Assembly (NCBI RefSeq): GCF_018449655.1 | Contig: NZ_JAAVUX010000004.1 | Span: forward strand, 124,001 to 188,000 | Reading direction: 5' to 3' | Length of the DNA: 64,000 bases | Origin: Pseudomonas sp. dw_358 | GTDB lineage: Bacteria > Pseudomonadota > Gammaproteobacteria > Pseudomonadales > Pseudomonadaceae | Shown here: in pieces, positions 34,365 to 43,209 of the stretch | Layout of the letters: the number at the start of each line of letters is the position of its first letter | How positions within the stretch are numbered: the first letter of the stretch is position 1 | The notes under the pieces: model-generated | Database searches by the model: none | The model's input: only the letters and a program-made list of their open reading frames with translations | What the model was told of the DNA's origin: nothing | Position numbers and translations under genes: made by a program

Positions 34365-34868
34365 TTATAGGTGGGGGGCGAGGATCAGGTGTTCTGCCTC
34401 ATTGAAGAAATGCTCATCGCAGTTGTTGCCTGTGCCACTGCGATCAACCACCAGGAAGTCATCCCGCTTTTCGATCGTCAGCACCGGGTGGTGCCAGACG
34501 CCGCGATGGTAATTGATGCCCTGCGCTCCATTGCTGATGAAGGCGCGGACATGCTCCGATACCGGTACGTCGCCAATCGGCGCGACCACGATCAGAAAGG
34601 GTTTGCCGAGCAGTGGCACGAAGGCCTGGCTGCCCAGCGGATGGCGCTCCAGCATGCGCACGGTCAACGGCATCGTCAGCGCCTCGGCGCGGAAGATGCT
34701 GATGATCGCCGTGTCGTCCGGTGCGCCCAGTTGCACGTCGGCCAGACGATGGAAACGCAGGGTCGAGCCGTTGTTGATCATGAAGTGATCACTGCCGTCG
34801 GTTTCGATCACATCGCCGAAAGGGGCAAAGGCTTCTTTGGTCAGGGGCTCGATCACTAAGGTGCGCAT
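34365..34868 (-). CDS. allA: Ureidoglycolate lyase
   Basis: The 167-residue cupin-like protein begins MRTLVIEPLTKEAFAPFGDVIE. Further family blocks are NNGSTLRFHRLADV, MLERHPLGSQAFVPL, FLIVVAP and YHRGVWHHPVL. It splits ureidoglycolate into glyoxylate and urea, the last step of allantoate breakdown here. It follows the allantoicase gene on the same strand. Confidence 0.94.
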   Translation of the reverse strand: MRTLVIEPLTKEAFAPFGDVIETDGSDHFMINNGSTLRFHRLADVQLGAPDDTAIISIFRAEALTMPLTVRMLERHPLGSQAFVPLLGKPFLIVVAPIGDVPVSEHVRAFISNGAQGINYHRGVWHHPVLTIEKRDDFLVVDRSGTGNNCDEHFFNEAEHLILAPHL

Positions 34869-34884
34869 AGGGAGTTCTTCTGTC

Positions 34885-34894
34885 TTGTGTAGAA
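34885..34894. promoter_or_regulatory. Possible degenerate GntR site before allA
   Basis: TTGTGTAGAA differs in one base from the palindrome TTGTGTACAA found before hiuH. It lies 17 bases upstream of the allA ATG. A chance match is possible. Confidence 0.25.
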
Positions 34895-34910
34895 ACTCAG
34901 GCCATCTCCG

Positions 34911-34996
34911 GTGGGAGCAGGGCTTGCCTGCGATAGCATCACCACGCAGTCCAGGCAGACCTCGTCGTGTGCATCGCCGGCAAGCCTTGTTCCCAC
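34911..34996. repeat. Pseudomonas REP pair
   Basis: GTGGGAGCAGGGCTTGCCTG (34911-34930) and its inverted counterpart GGCAAGCCTTGTTCCCAC (34979-34996) flank about 48 bases, between allA and the allantoicase gene. This is the usual fluorescens-group REP appearance. Confidence 0.75.
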
Positions 34997-35032
34997 AGAG
35001 CCAGGCACCTGATCCAAGGTTGGCGCAATAAA

Positions 35033-36028
35033 CTATCTGGCAATTTTGCCCAATACCCGCAGCCGGCTCACGCCCCCATCGGGGAACACATTCAGGCGAA
35101 TATGGGTAATCGGCCCCAGCGCCCTGATCTGTTCGGCGAAGCTGTGTTCCTGATGCATCTCCAGCTTCTGGCTGGGCAACAGCTCGCGCCAGAACAGGCT
35201 TTGGGTTTCGATCTGGCTGTCGGTGCCGCCTTTGACGAAGGCACCCTGGATCGAGCAGCTGTCCGGGTAGTTGCCTTTGAAGTGCAGGGTGTCGACGACG
35301 ATCTGTTCCACCACGCCGGGGTGACCCAGGGCAACGATCACCCAGTCGTTGCCGGGGGTGCGGCGCCGCGCGGTTTCCCAGCCGTCGCCCATGTTGACGC
35401 CACGGCCGGGGTTGAGGATGTTGCTCATGCGGCCGAAATGCTCGTCGGAACAGGCCAGCGCGCGGCCGCCGTTGAGGGCCGCCACCAGGTCGATCTGCTC
35501 GTTGTCGGCCACGGCCGACCAGTCACGATGGGGCACACCATAGACCCGCAGGCGAGCCACGCCGCCGTCCGGGTAGATGTTGAAGCGCAGGTGACTGAAC
35601 GCTTGGCTCTGGTTGATCTCATGGTAGTGATGGCTGTTGCCTTGCAGCTCCACGGCGGCCAGTACTTCGACCCACACAGTGCTTTCGGTGGGATCGCCTT
35701 CGGCCAGGTAGCAGCCCTCCAGCGAGGCCGACGGCGGGAAGTTGCCGGTGAAGAACGAGGTGTCGATGTCCACGCCCTTGATGCTGCCGGCCACGCCCAG
35801 GCGGATCACCGCGCTGTCATACCCTTCGAAGCGCTTGCGGCGCGATTCCCAGCCGTCCATCCATTTGCCGTTGTCGTCGAACACGCCTTCCTTCCACACC
35901 GCCGGGGTGGGCTGGAACAGGCGGTTGACGTCGGCGAACCAGTCATCGGTGACCGACAGGGCCTTGGTGCCCAGGCGGGCGTCGGCCAGGTTGACGAACT
36001 TCTCGAAGGGTACGGCGTAAGCTTTCAT
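35033..36028 (-). CDS. alc: Allantoicase
   Basis: The 331-residue protein consists of two allantoicase (jelly-roll) repeats. Each carries a WESRRKR or WETARRR block, a DTSFFTGN or DTLHFKGN block and an R-x-N-x-x-P-DGG-x-x-RL-R-V block: [17 protein letters not shown] (near residue 150) and [17 protein letters not shown] (near 320). It hydrolyses allantoate to ureidoglycolate and urea. It is followed by allA and preceded by uraD and puuE, all on the minus strand. Confidence 0.95.
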   Translation of the reverse strand: MKAYAVPFEKFVNLADARLGTKALSVTDDWFADVNRLFQPTPAVWKEGVFDDNGKWMDGWESRRKRFEGYDSAVIRLGVAGSIKGVDIDTSFFTGNFPPSASLEGCYLAEGDPTESTVWVEVLAAVELQGNSHHYHEINQSQAFSHLRFNIYPDGGVARLRVYGVPHRDWSAVADNEQIDLVAALNGGRALACSDEHFGRMSNILNPGRGVNMGDGWETARRRTPGNDWVIVALGHPGVVEQIVVDTLHFKGNYPDSCSIQGAFVKGGTDSQIETQSLFWRELLPSQKLEMHQEHSFAEQIRALGPITHIRLNVFPDGGVSRLRVLGKIAR

Positions 36029-36084
36029 TCTTGTCTGCCTTGAATTGGGGGCTGGGGAAGCGCGTCACACGCGCCGAAAGGTCA

Positions 36085-36600
36085 TCAAAGGTTGTCGAGG
36101 CGAAAACGCGCAATCTTGTTGATCTCGGCCAGCGCGCAGGCAAATTCGGCTTCGGCCGAGTGATGGATGCGCGTTTCGAAGGCGGCGAGAATCTGATGCC
36201 GGTTGCTGCCCTTGACCGCCATGATGAAGGGAAAGCCGAAACGGGCCTTGTAGGCGTCGTTCAGCTCGGTGAAGCGCTGGAACTCTTCTTTGCTGCACTG
36301 GTGAATACCGGCGCCGGCTTGCTCGTCGGTGCTGGCCAGGGTCAGTTCACCCTGCACGGCGGCTTTGCCGGCCAGGTCCGGGTGGGCATTGATCAAGGCC
36401 AACTGGGCGGCGTGATCACTGCTCAAGAGCACGTCGCTCATGCGCTGATGTACGGCCTCGATCCGGTCCAGCTCGCGGGTCGCCCCCAGGTCGTAGGCCT
36501 TTTCGGCGACCCAGGGCGAGTGCTCGTAGACATCCTTGAAGGCCTCGACGAACTGCGGGCGGCTCAGGGTGGACGGCTTGAGGGTCTGGAAAGTACTCAT
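36085..36600 (-). CDS. uraD: OHCU decarboxylase
   Basis: The 171-residue helical protein has the family motifs FVEAFKDVYEHSPWVAE, INAHPDLAGKAAV (the HPxLAG active-site segment) and FPFIMAVKG, ending FACALAEINKIARFRLDNL. It decarboxylates 2-oxo-4-hydroxy-4-carboxy-5-ureidoimidazoline to S-allantoin. Its ATG overlaps the stop of puuE (ATGA), so the two are coupled. Confidence 0.95.
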   Translation of the reverse strand: MSTFQTLKPSTLSRPQFVEAFKDVYEHSPWVAEKAYDLGATRELDRIEAVHQRMSDVLLSSDHAAQLALINAHPDLAGKAAVQGELTLASTDEQAGAGIHQCSKEEFQRFTELNDAYKARFGFPFIMAVKGSNRHQILAAFETRIHHSAEAEFACALAEINKIARFRLDNL

Positions 36601-37526
36601 TGCGGATCCTGCACGGTAAACGGGTGGGTGGCGTGCCAGTGGCGCGCGATGTCGACACGGCGGGTGAACCAGACTTGCTCATGGCTCTTGGCATAGGCCA
36701 GAAAGCGCTTGAGCGACGCCAGCCGCGCCGGCCGGCCGATCAGGCGGCAGTGCAGGCCGATGGAAAGCATCTTCGGCGCTTCGCTGCCCTCGGCGTAGAG
36801 CACGTCGAACGCGTCCTTGAGGTACTGGAAAAACTGGTCGCCATTGTTGAAGCCCTGGACTTGGGTAAAGCGCATGTCATTGGTGTCCAGGGTGTAGGGG
36901 ATCACCAGGTGCGGCTTGCCGGTAGGGTTGTTCGGCTCCCAATAGGGCAGGTCGTCGTCGTAGGTGTCCGAGTCGTAGAGAAAGCCACCTTCTTCCATCA
37001 CCAGACGGCGGGTGTTCGGCCCGGTGCGCCCGGTGTACCAGCCCAGTGGGCGTTCGCCGGTGATCTGGGTGAGAATGCGGATGGCTTCGAGCATGTGCTC
37101 GCGCTCCTGCGCCTCGTCCATGTACTGGTAGTCGATCCAGCGGTAGCCGTGGCTGCAGATCTCGTGGCCGGCCTGGACCATGGCGCGGATCACATCCGGA
37201 TGGCGCTGGACGGCCATGGCCACGGCAAAGATGGTCAGCGGGATGTCGAATTCCCGGAACAGCTTGAGAATGCGCCAGACGCCGGCGCGGCTGCCGTATT
37301 CGTACAGCGACTCCATGCTCATGTTGCGCTCGCCCTGCAGGGGCTGGGCAGCGACCATCTCGGAGAGGAAGGCTTCGGATTCCTTGTCGCCGTGGAGAAT
37401 GTTGCGTTCGCCGCCTTCTTCGTAATTGAGCACGAACGACAGGGCGATCCGTGCATTGCCGGGCCATTGCGGGTGGGGAGGGGTGGGACCGTAACCGATC
37501 AAGTCGCGTGGGTAGTCAGCGCTCAC
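36597..37526 (-). CDS. puuE: Allantoinase PuuE (polysaccharide-deacetylase fold)
   Basis: From GTG 37526 the product is 309 residues beginning (M)SADYPRDLIGYGPTPPHP. AAGGA lies 7 bases before this GTG, and the length fits PuuE, so an ATG far upstream (37613) is rejected. Motifs include LSFVLNYEEGGE, EICSHGYRWIDY (metal-type His of the NodB fold) and LGWYTGRTGPNTRRL. It opens the allantoin ring to allantoate and is unrelated to the amidohydrolase-type allantoinases. It is divergent from hiuH. Confidence 0.95.
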   Translation of the reverse strand: MSADYPRDLIGYGPTPPHPQWPGNARIALSFVLNYEEGGERNILHGDKESEAFLSEMVAAQPLQGERNMSMESLYEYGSRAGVWRILKLFREFDIPLTIFAVAMAVQRHPDVIRAMVQAGHEICSHGYRWIDYQYMDEAQEREHMLEAIRILTQITGERPLGWYTGRTGPNTRRLVMEEGGFLYDSDTYDDDLPYWEPNNPTGKPHLVIPYTLDTNDMRFTQVQGFNNGDQFFQYLKDAFDVLYAEGSEAPKMLSIGLHCRLIGRPARLASLKRFLAYAKSHEQVWFTRRVDIARHWHATHPFTVQDPQ

Positions 37527-37603
37527 CGCAATATCCTTTTGTGCGTCATGGGGGTGGCGTGGCGGTTGCTGGCTGGCAGTGCTGCGCCACGACGATGGAT
37601 TTA

Positions 37604-37613
37604 TTGTATACAA
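37604..37613. promoter_or_regulatory. Predicted GntR operator before puuE
   Basis: The perfect palindrome TTGTATACAA is identical to the site in front of the purine permease and GntR genes at 42245. Confidence 0.55.
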
Positions 37614-37806
37614 CTTTAGATTAAAATTGTAAGCCCGATTTTCTTGAAAACGGTGTTTTATCGCGTCTCGTCAGGCTTGCAAAAATCCTGCCTAACAGGT
37701 CAGGTAAAAGTCTGCGAGTCGGGACGGGTAGAGCACCTTCAGCATTGCGCAGGCCAGGGCGCTGTCGCTGAGCCTGAAGGCAAAAAACGGTGATATCGAT
37801 CAAAAT

Positions 37807-37818
37807 ATTGTGTACAAT
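37807..37818. promoter_or_regulatory. Predicted GntR operator before hiuH
   Basis: ATTGTGTACAAT is a near-perfect palindrome. It differs from TTGTATACAA by one central base. Confidence 0.55.
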
Positions 37819-37912
37819 TTTTGTTTAAACTGTCTTAATAATCGTCAAACAGGCCATTGCCCGGCCCAGCTCGGTGCAGCCTGCACCCGTCATCAAAGAG
37901 GACTGCACACCC

Positions 37913-38266
37913 ATGGGACGTTTGACCACCCACGTACTCGACGCCGCTCACGGATGCCCCGGCAGCGCCATCAAGGTCGAGCTGTACAGCGTTCAAGGCC
38001 ATGAACTGACGCTGGTCGCCGAGGCCCTGACCAACAACGACGGGCGCTGCGACGCGCCCCTGCTGGAGGGCGAGGCCTATCGCACCGGGGTTTACCAGTT
38101 GCAGTTCAGTGCCGGTGACTACTACCGCGCGCGGGGCACCGAACTGTCCAGCCAGGCCTTCCTCGATGTGGTGGTGCTGCGTTTTGGCATCGATGCCGGG
38201 CAGGACCACTACCATGTGCCGTTGCTCCTTTCGCCTTACAGCTACTCCACTTATCGCGGCAGTTAG
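37913..38266 (+). CDS. hiuH: 5-hydroxyisourate hydrolase (transthyretin-like)
   Basis: The 117-residue protein begins MGRLTTHVLDAAHGCPG with the His of the HVLD motif, and ends SPYSYSTYRGS, carrying the C-terminal YRGS tetrapeptide diagnostic of HIU hydrolases rather than transthyretins. YHVPLLLSP supplies another active-site His. It converts 5-hydroxyisourate, the PuuD product, to OHCU. The start follows the family pattern; no signal peptide is present. A terminator follows at 38326. Confidence 0.96.
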   Translation: MGRLTTHVLDAAHGCPGSAIKVELYSVQGHELTLVAEALTNNDGRCDAPLLEGEAYRTGVYQLQFSAGDYYRARGTELSSQAFLDVVVLRFGIDAGQDHYHVPLLLSPYSYSTYRGS

Positions 38267-38325
38267 CCTGAAAGGTCTCTTTTTATACCTGGCTGAAGGC
38301 GTGTGACGACTTCGTTGGTAACCTC

Positions 38326-38352
38326 GCCCGCCCACACTGCGGGCTTTTTTTT
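38326..38352 (+). terminator. Rho-independent terminator after hiuH
   Basis: GCCCGC (38326-38331) pairs with GCGGGC (38339-38344), followed by eight T. It is about 60 bases past the hiuH stop. Confidence 0.85.
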
Positions 38353-38541
38353 GTTCTCCACTGCACACAGGGGAAGATAAGCGCCCTCCTGCCACACCTG
38401 CTCACCGCGTCCCGGCAATCAGTGAAGAACGTGTTCCTGGCCGTTATTCGGACTGTCGTTAACCAGGGCACACAGGTAACCTTGCCCTTCACATGGCGGG
38501 CGCCTCACCGCCCGCACGAAAGGAACTCGCCAGGTCAGATC

Positions 38542-40038
38542 ATGAGTAAAGCAGTCAAGGTCATCGCAGGAATCGTCATCGTGGTCGGCGCCGTTGCCAG
38601 TGGCGGCGCCTGGTACACCGGCACCCGGGTCGAGGGGGTCATTCGCGACGCGGTCGAGCAGGCCAACCACGAGTTGGCGCAGCGCATGGTGGGCGACAAC
38701 GGCCCGGCGCATCTGGACGTGGTGTCGGTGGACCGGCATGTGTTCAGCAGCGACATCCGCTACAAGCTGGTGCTCGAAGGTGCCCATTTCAGGGTAGACG
38801 GCAAACCGCTGGAACTGGATTTCGCCGACCATCTGGAGCACGGCCCGCTGCCCTGGTCGCGGGTCCGGGCTCTGGACCTGGTGCCGGTCATGGTCGCCAG
38901 CCATTTCGACCTGGTACGCACGCCGACCACCGAGAAGTGGTTCGCTGCCACCCACGACGCAGCGCCCTTGCAGGGCCGCGCCGTGGTCGGTTATGACCGC
39001 AACACGGTGCTGGACATAAAACTGTTGCCCTTTGCCGTGGACGACGCCGGCCACCCGATGCATTTCTCCGGCGCCACCGCGCAGGTCAAGTACGGCGACG
39101 ACGGCAAACGCCTCGACACCACCGGCAGCCTTGATGCCTTGCAGTTGACCTTGCCGACCCGCGGCGGTCCGATGAACCTGCAGGTCAACGGTTTCACCTT
39201 CAGCTCGGGCGGCACCAAGGGCCGCTCCGGGTTCTACCTGGGGCATACCGACGGCAAGGTGGCGCTGCTGTCCGGTCAGGTGCAAGGCCAGCCGGCCATC
39301 CAGTTCAAGGATTTCACCAGCGCCAGCCTGCTGCAGGAAGTCGATGGCAATCTGGCCGGGCAGGTCAACTATGACGTCGGCATGATCAATGTCGGCGGCA
39401 AGGAAGTCGGCTCATCGCACATGGCGGGCAAGTTCAGCAACTTCGACATCACCGCCAGTCAGGCCCTGGTGGATTTCTACCAGACCAAGGTCCTGCCCCA
39501 GGCAGCGGCCGCGCAGGCCGCCCGGGCGGGGGGGCAGCCCTATGACTTGCATCTGACGGATGCCGACCAGTTGCAACTGAGCAATGAATTGACGGCGCTG
39601 CTGGCCGGCAAGCCCCATGTCGAACTGGAAAACCTGTCGCTCAAGACCACCCATGGTGAAAGCCAGGCCAGCCTGATGCTGGACCTGACCAACCCGGGGA
39701 CCTTCGACCAGCCGGCGGACGATCTGTACAAGAAGATGGTGGCCGAGTTCAAGGCCCAGGTGCTCCTGTCCAAGCCGATGATCGGCGATCTGGTCACCTT
39801 GCAGGCGCAAAGCCAGGGCATGACCGATCCGGCGGCACTGGCCAAGCAGGCTCAGGGCACGGCGGACGGTGTCGCCGGCATGGCGCAGGTGTTCGGGCTG
39901 GCGAAGGTCGAGGGTGACAACATTGTTTCGCGGCTGCACTACGTGGACGGCATGGTCGACTTCAACGGCCAGAAAATGACGCCGGAGCAATTTGCGGCTG
40001 TGATGATGGCCAAGGTGGGGCAGTTGGCGCCGCATTAA
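38542..40038 (+). CDS. DUF945 (YdgA-like) family protein
   Basis: The 498-residue protein has an N-terminal membrane anchor (KVIAGIVIVVGAVASGGAWYTG) and a long mature region with repeats typical of the YdgA/DUF945 family (EGVIRDAVEQANHELAQ, HFDLVRTPTTEKWFA, YDLHLTDADQLQLSNELTALLAG). The C-terminal block holds VKVEGDN-like and MTPEQFAAVMM. It is probably periplasmic and inner-membrane anchored; the function is not known. ATG 38542 was chosen over an upstream ATG (38422), whose 40 extra residues would hide the signal anchor. Confidence 0.85.
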   Translation: MSKAVKVIAGIVIVVGAVASGGAWYTGTRVEGVIRDAVEQANHELAQRMVGDNGPAHLDVVSVDRHVFSSDIRYKLVLEGAHFRVDGKPLELDFADHLEHGPLPWSRVRALDLVPVMVASHFDLVRTPTTEKWFAATHDAAPLQGRAVVGYDRNTVLDIKLLPFAVDDAGHPMHFSGATAQVKYGDDGKRLDTTGSLDALQLTLPTRGGPMNLQVNGFTFSSGGTKGRSGFYLGHTDGKVALLSGQVQGQPAIQFKDFTSASLLQEVDGNLAGQVNYDVGMINVGGKEVGSSHMAGKFSNFDITASQALVDFYQTKVLPQAAAAQAARAGGQPYDLHLTDADQLQLSNELTALLAGKPHVELENLSLKTTHGESQASLMLDLTNPGTFDQPADDLYKKMVAEFKAQVLLSKPMIGDLVTLQAQSQGMTDPAALAKQAQGTADGVAGMAQVFGLAKVEGDNIVSRLHYVDGMVDFNGQKMTPEQFAAVMMAKVGQLAPH

Positions 40039-40050
40039 GGTCCGAAAGAT

Positions 40051-40079
40051 GTGTTGAGGCCGCTCGCCTCAACACGATT
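40051..40079 (+). terminator. Rho-independent terminator
   Basis: GTGTTGAGGC (40051-40060) pairs perfectly with GCCTCAACAC (40066-40075) around CGCTC, followed by GATTTTAT. It ends the DUF945 transcript and abuts the convergent LysE-family gene. Confidence 0.85.
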
Positions 40080-40706
40080 TTATCGGCTCAACACCGCCGC
40101 CACCCCCGCCGCGCCGAACAACCCGCAACTGATCCGGTTGAACCAGCTCTGCCCGCGCCCTGTGCGCAGGTAGCGGGCCGCGCCGTGGGCACCCAGCCCG
40201 TAGGCCAGCTTGCACAGCAGGTCGAGCAAGGTCCAGGTGATGATCATCACCAGCAGTTGCCCGGGCAAGGGCTGCTCTGCGCTGAGAAACTGCGGCAGAA
40301 ATGCGGCAAAGAACAGGATGTCCTTGGGGTTGCTCGCGCCCAGCACAAAGGCACGGCCGAACAGTGCACCGAAACGCGGCGCAGGCAGATCGCCCGGGAC
40401 CTCCTGGCCGTGAGCCGGTTGCCGGGATTGCTGCCAGCTTTGCCAGGCGAGATAGAACAGGTACAGCCCGCCGACAATTTTCAACCCGCCAAATACCCGC
40501 TCGGAGGCCATCAGCAAGGCCCCCAGCCCTAGCGCCGAGGCGCTGAGCAGGCAGATCGAGGCGCTGACGCCACCGAGAAACGCCGGGTAGGAACGACGCA
40601 GCCCGTAATTCAGGCTATTGCCGATCATCAGCAGCGACAAAGGACCGGGAATCAGAATGACCACCAGCGCCGCGCCGCTGAACAGCAGCCAGGTTTCCAG
40701 ACTCAT
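40080..40706 (-). CDS. LysE/RhtB family amino acid exporter
   Basis: The 208-residue protein has five or six hydrophobic segments. N-terminal LLFSGAALVVILIPGPLSLLMIGNSLNYG and YPAFLGGVSASICLL match the LysE/RhtB signature with its conserved G-P-x-P area. FVLGASNPKDILFFAAFLPQFL is the second conserved block. It exports amino acids or derivatives; the substrate is not predictable. A separate promoter is likely, because a terminator-like hairpin lies between it and the upstream permease. Confidence 0.9.
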   Translation of the reverse strand: MSLETWLLFSGAALVVILIPGPLSLLMIGNSLNYGLRRSYPAFLGGVSASICLLSASALGLGALLMASERVFGGLKIVGGLYLFYLAWQSWQQSRQPAHGQEVPGDLPAPRFGALFGRAFVLGASNPKDILFFAAFLPQFLSAEQPLPGQLLVMIITWTLLDLLCKLAYGLGAHGAARYLRTGRGQSWFNRISCGLFGAAGVAAVLSR

Positions 40707-40726
40707 CGCGTGTTCTCCTTGCAGAC

Positions 40727-40757
40727 AAAAGCCCCGCCCTGAAGGGCGAGGCTTTTT
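40727..40757. terminator. Bidirectional terminator between permease and LysE-family gene
   Basis: AAAAGCCCCGCCCT (40727-40740) pairs with AGGGCGAGGCTTTTTT (40743-40758 region). It has T runs on both strands. On the minus strand it ends the purine permease transcript. Confidence 0.85.
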
Positions 40758-40772
40758 TAATCGTATGGGTGT

Positions 40773-42119
40773 TTAAAGGTATACAAACTTGGCGATGAAT
40801 ATCGCACAAAGGACCCACAGACTCACGGAGATTTCTCTGTGTCGTCCGGTCCCGGCCTTGAGCACCACGTAGGTGATGAAGCCCAGGGCGATGCCGTCGG
40901 CCACGGAGAACGTCAGCGGCATCATGATCGCCGTGACGATCGCCGGAATGCTGTCGGTGGCTTCCTCCCAGTTGATATGGGCCAGACCGCCCATCATCAG
41001 CATGGCCACGTAGATCAGCGCCCCGGCGGTGGCATAGGCAGGGATCATCCCGGCCAGCGGAGCAAAGAACATCGCGGCGATGAACAGCACGCCGACGGTC
41101 ACTGCCGTGAGGCCGGTGCGGCCCCCGGCCGCGACACCGGCGGCGCTTTCCACGTAGCTGGTCACGGGCGGCACGCCCACCAGCGCGCCGAGCACGCTGG
41201 ACGCGCTGTCGGCCTTGAGCGCCCGGGACAGGTTCTCGATGCGCCCGTCGGCATTGACCAGACCCGCCCGCTGGGCCACGCCCATCAGGGTGCCGGCGGT
41301 GTCGAACATGTGCACGAACAGGAACGCCAGCACCACGCTGATCATGCTGACGTTGAATACGCCCTTGATGTCCATGGCCAGCCAGGTGGGCGCCAGGCTC
41401 GGTGGCAGCGAGTAGATCCCGCTGTACTGCACCAGGCCCAGGCCCCAGCCGGCGAGGGTCACGGCAATGATGCTGATCAGGATTGCGCCAAACACCCGGT
41501 GATAGCTGAGCACCGCGATCAGCAGGAAGCACACCGCCGTCAGCAGCGGGCCGGGTTCACGCAGGGAGCCGAGCTTGATCAGGGTGGCGGGGCTGGCAAC
41601 GATGATGCCGGAGGTTTTCAGGCCGATGACCCCGAGGAACAGACCCACCCCCGCGCCCATGGCGTAGCGCAAGCTGACGGGGATGCTGTTGAGCAACCAT
41701 TCACGGACCCGCGACACGGTGAGGATCATGAACAGCACCCCTGAGACGAACACCGCACCCAAAGCGGTCTCCCAGTGGTAGCCCATGGTGCCGACCACGG
41801 TGTAGGTGAAGAAGGCGTTGAGGCCCATGCCCGGTGCCAGGCCCACCGGCCAGTTGGCGTAGAGGCCCATGAGCAGGCAGCCCAGGGCAGCGGCAATGCA
41901 GGTGGCGACGAATGCCGCGCCATGGTCGATGCCCGCATCGGCCATGATGTTGGGGTTGACGAATATGATGTAGGCCATGGTGATGAAGGTGGTCACGCCG
42001 GCCAGCATTTCGGTCTTGACGGTGGTGCCATGCAGCTTGAGTTTGAAAATCCGCTCCAGCCAGCTGTTGCCGACGGGTGCGAGATCCAGCGTAGGGGCTT
42101 CGGATTTGGGGCTTTCCAC
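40773..42119 (-). CDS. NCS2 purine permease, AzgA (adenine/guanine/hypoxanthine) type
   Basis: The 448-residue protein begins with a soluble stretch, then MLAGVTTFITMAYIIFVNPNIMADAG (the AzgA signature). NWPVGLAPGMGLNAFFTYTVVG, AGVGLFLGVIGLKTSGI, LFVHMFDTAGTLMGVAQRAGL and TSYVESAAGVAAGGRTGL follow. About 12-13 membrane spans. This branch carries adenine, guanine and hypoxanthine with protons. A GntR gene lies divergently with a shared TTGTATACAA operator, so local regulation by purines is likely. Confidence 0.9.
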   Translation of the reverse strand: MESPKSEAPTLDLAPVGNSWLERIFKLKLHGTTVKTEMLAGVTTFITMAYIIFVNPNIMADAGIDHGAAFVATCIAAALGCLLMGLYANWPVGLAPGMGLNAFFTYTVVGTMGYHWETALGAVFVSGVLFMILTVSRVREWLLNSIPVSLRYAMGAGVGLFLGVIGLKTSGIIVASPATLIKLGSLREPGPLLTAVCFLLIAVLSYHRVFGAILISIIAVTLAGWGLGLVQYSGIYSLPPSLAPTWLAMDIKGVFNVSMISVVLAFLFVHMFDTAGTLMGVAQRAGLVNADGRIENLSRALKADSASSVLGALVGVPPVTSYVESAAGVAAGGRTGLTAVTVGVLFIAAMFFAPLAGMIPAYATAGALIYVAMLMMGGLAHINWEEATDSIPAIVTAIMMPLTFSVADGIALGFITYVVLKAGTGRHREISVSLWVLCAIFIAKFVYL

Positions 42120-42244
42120 AGCGGGTTACTCCTCAAGACTTTCTTGTTTTTGGCGAAGCACATCGCGAGGTTCGTGCTTCGTGAGGTATCGAAGGCAGTG
42201 AGTTGACCATAAAGTCAGGAACTGTCTCGAAGCGGATTATGCTT

Positions 42245-42254
42245 TTGTATACAA
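42245..42254. promoter_or_regulatory. Predicted GntR operator between permease and regulator
   Basis: The perfect palindrome TTGTATACAA lies about midway between the two divergent starts and is identical to the site before puuE. Confidence 0.6.
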
Positions 42255-42348
42255 AGAATGCAAATACTGTTTTTAATATTGTGCGCGAACGGTCGGGTGA
42301 AACCTGTGGCCCATCGCCCCGCGCATGACCTGACAGACCACGACGGCG

Positions 42349-42358
42349 CTGTGTACAA
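42349..42358. promoter_or_regulatory. Second GntR-like site at the regulator gene
   Basis: CTGTGTACAA differs in one base from the hiuH-side palindrome. It lies 35 bases before the GntR ATG, a position that suits autorepression. Confidence 0.4.
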
Positions 42359-42393
42359 TGCCCCGACTGCCGATCCATCGCCCCCGAGTCCCC

Positions 42394-43146
42394 ATGAACG
42401 AACAGCTGCAACCCCTCAAGAAAGCGTCGCGTGCCAGCAAGGTCGGGCGCAGTGGCACCCAGGATGACATCGTCTATGCGCACATTTTCGAGGCGATCCT
42501 CGAGCAGCGCCTGGCACCGGGTACCAAATTGAGCGAGGAAGCCCTGGGCGAGATCTTTGGTGTGAGCCGCACCATCATCCGTCGCTCATTGTCGCGGCTG
42601 GCCCATGAAGGGGTGGTGTTGTTGCGCCCCAACCGCGGTGCGGTGGTGGCCAGCCCCAGCGTGGACGAAGCCAGGCAAGTGTTCTTCGCCCGGCGGCTGG
42701 TGGAAAAAGCCATCACTGAACTGGCCGTGGAACACGCCAGTGCCGAGCAGTTGGCAGAACTGCGGCAGATGGTACGCGACGAGCGCGACAGTTTCTCCCG
42801 TGGCGACCGTGGCGCCGGCATTCGCCTGTCCGGCGAGTTCCACCTCAAGCTCGCCGAGGCCGCTCGCAACACGCCCTTGATCAGCTTCCAGCGCAGCCTG
42901 GTGTCGCAGACTTCATTGATCATCGCCCAGTACGAAGGCGGCAACCGCTCGCACTGTTCCTACGATGAACACACCCAGCTGATCGACGCCATCGAGGCGC
43001 GCAACCTCAAGCTGGCGGTGGAATTGATGATGCATCACATGGACCATATCGACAGCAAGCTCAACCTCGACGAAGAGAGCGCGTCGGATGATCTGCATGC
43101 GGTGTTTTCGCATTTGATGTTGGGGAAGAAGCCGACCAGGGGTTGA
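42394..43146 (+). CDS. GntR family (FCD) regulator, likely of purine/urate genes
   Basis: From ATG 42394 the product is 250 residues. The winged helix includes DDIVYAHIFEAILEQRLAPGTKLSEEALGEIFGVSRTIIRRSLSRLAHEG (about residues 24-72). The FCD ligand domain follows, with metal-type His in FHLKLAEAA and MMHHMDHIDSKL. It is divergent from the purine permease and shares palindromic sites with it and with puuE/hiuH. Role inferred: represses purine or urate uptake and catabolism until an inducer is present. ATG 42358 is in frame but less likely. Confidence 0.85.
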   Translation: MNEQLQPLKKASRASKVGRSGTQDDIVYAHIFEAILEQRLAPGTKLSEEALGEIFGVSRTIIRRSLSRLAHEGVVLLRPNRGAVVASPSVDEARQVFFARRLVEKAITELAVEHASAEQLAELRQMVRDERDSFSRGDRGAGIRLSGEFHLKLAEAARNTPLISFQRSLVSQTSLIIAQYEGGNRSHCSYDEHTQLIDAIEARNLKLAVELMMHHMDHIDSKLNLDEESASDDLHAVFSHLMLGKKPTRG

Positions 43147-43153
43147 AACATCG

Positions 43154-43189
43154 GGCCTCTTCGCGTGCAAGCTTGCCCGCGAAGAGGCC
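43154..43189. terminator. Bidirectional hairpin between convergent gntR and rutD
   Basis: GGCCTCTTCGCG (43154-43165) and CGCGAAGAGGCC (43178-43189) are perfect inverted arms, with the inner palindrome GCAAGCTTGC between. REP-like; it may end both transcripts. Confidence 0.65.
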
Positions 43190-43209
43190 GGTCGCCTCAC
43201 CCTCCGTTG

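Larger units (their letters stand above)
37527..37912. promoter_or_regulatory. Divergent control region puuE/hiuH
   Basis: The 386 bases carry two related palindromes, TTGTATACAA (37604-37613) and ATTGTGTACAAT (37807-37818), both in AT-rich surroundings. One lies about 80 bases before puuE, the other about 95 before hiuH. No open frame of interest was seen between them. Confidence 0.6.

Noticed and set aside
37801..37830. AT-rich stretch as a possible riboswitch or purine aptamer
   Set aside because: No recognisable purine or other aptamer fold; the palindrome explains it better.
40776..40790. GTATACAA resembling the GntR operator at the end of the purine permease gene
   Set aside because: It is within the coding end of the permease with no promoter nearby, so probably a chance match.
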